A DNA stretch of 5,932 bases from an uncultured bacterium (lineage in GTDB: Bacteria; Verrucomicrobiota; Kiritimatiellia; CAIKKV01): assembly GCA_903828035.1 (NCBI GenBank), contig CAIKKV010000333.1, forward strand, positions 1 to 5,932, in the 5' to 3' direction. This document shows, one piece after another, positions 5,753 through 5,932 of the stretch. The position numbers and the translations under genes are program-made. The notes under the pieces were generated by a model. That model searched no databases and was not told where the DNA came from. It saw only the letters and a program-made list of their open reading frames with translations. How positions within the stretch are numbered: position 1 is the stretch's first letter; every line of letters starts with the position of its first letter.

Positions 5753-5932
5753 GGCCATTTCAGGAACCCTTCTACTTGGCTAAGGAACGTGCTCCCACGA
5801 TATAGTGGATAGGGTGAATGTCTGGCGGGGTTGTGGCGTTTCGGGCGTCCCCTGGCGCGCGCTTTTGGGCGTATCCGGTTTCCGGCTAGGGGTTCACGGC
5901 CACGAGGCCAGTTCACCCCGCCGTTAACCGCC
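5753..5932. other. GC-rich upstream region with inverted repeats, no gene recognised
   Basis: No convincing coding region is visible on either strand. The minus strand has an open frame of 64 codons at 5722-5916, but it has no recognised motif and overlaps the candidate coaC promoter. Several repeats occur: CCCCTGGC (5849-5856) can pair with GCTAGGGG (5885-5892) with one G-U; GGGTGAA (5812-5818) with TTCACCC (5912-5918); GGCGGGG (5824-5830) with CCCCGCC (5916-5922). The last two pairings use overlapping bases and exclude each other. It could be a leader or upstream regulatory region, a dispersed repeat, or the end of a gene beyond the window. Confidence 0.4.

Noticed and set aside
5722..5916. 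Minus-strand open frame of 64 codons upstream of coaC
   Set aside because: It has no recognised motif, is rich in Arg, Pro and Gly as expected of a chance frame in GC-rich DNA, and overlaps the candidate coaC promoter. A real small gene is not fully excluded.
5814..5927. Plus-strand 37-codon frame starting with GTG
   Set aside because: It has no good ribosome-binding site, no hydrophobic or conserved motif, and sits among inverted repeats.
5921..5932. GTTAACC resembling an integron attC core
   Set aside because: It does not fit the GTTRRRY / RYYYAAC core pair, no matching partner site is present, and there is no integrase or cassette context.

Overview
This is a GC-rich, gene-dense bacterial chromosomal window. 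It holds one partial gene, seven complete protein genes, one strong terminator, two tentative promoters and a non-coding upstream region. No rRNA, tRNA, CRISPR array, insertion sequence or phage gene was found. A LapA-like small membrane protein suggests a Gram-negative cell. The mix of a Gfo/Idh/MocA oxidoreductase, a short glycoside hydrolase 20-like protein and a stand-alone CoaC would fit a carbohydrate-degrading member of the PVC group (Kiritimatiellota, Lentisphaerota or Verrucomicrobiota). That placement is an inference from gene content and base composition, not a proven assignment.

Layout. Positions 1-121 are the 3' end of an unidentified plus-strand gene. A perfect 13-bp hairpin with A and T tracts on its two sides follows, and probably ends transcription from both directions. 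Positions 194-2156 hold a minus-strand pair: a ZIP (GufA-like) metal transporter, then a Gfo/Idh/MocA NAD(P)-dependent oxidoreductase. Divergent from it, 2268-4067 is a plus-strand pair: a CPBP intramembrane protease, then mtnA (methylthioribose-1-phosphate isomerase, methionine salvage). Its end overlaps by 37 bp, tail to tail, the end of a second minus-strand cluster at 4031-5702. In transcription order that cluster is stand-alone coaC (phosphopantothenoylcysteine decarboxylase), a 59-residue LapA-like two-helix membrane protein, and a GH20-like protein. A 2-nt gap separates the first two, and the last two share a 4-nt GTGA stop/start overlap. The final 180 bp or so is GC-rich, shows no convincing gene and has several inverted repeats.

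How the genes relate. Most are housekeeping or general metabolism: coenzyme A synthesis, methionine salvage and metal uptake. The pairs do not form one recognisable pathway. The most notable points are the very tight coaC / LapA-like / GH20-like cluster, in which the middle gene is easily missed because it is so short; the separation of CoaC from its usual CoaB fusion partner; and the weak ribosome-binding context of the CPBP and coaC starts, where the CPBP start may be leaderless. I did not find convincing evidence of a wholly new system.
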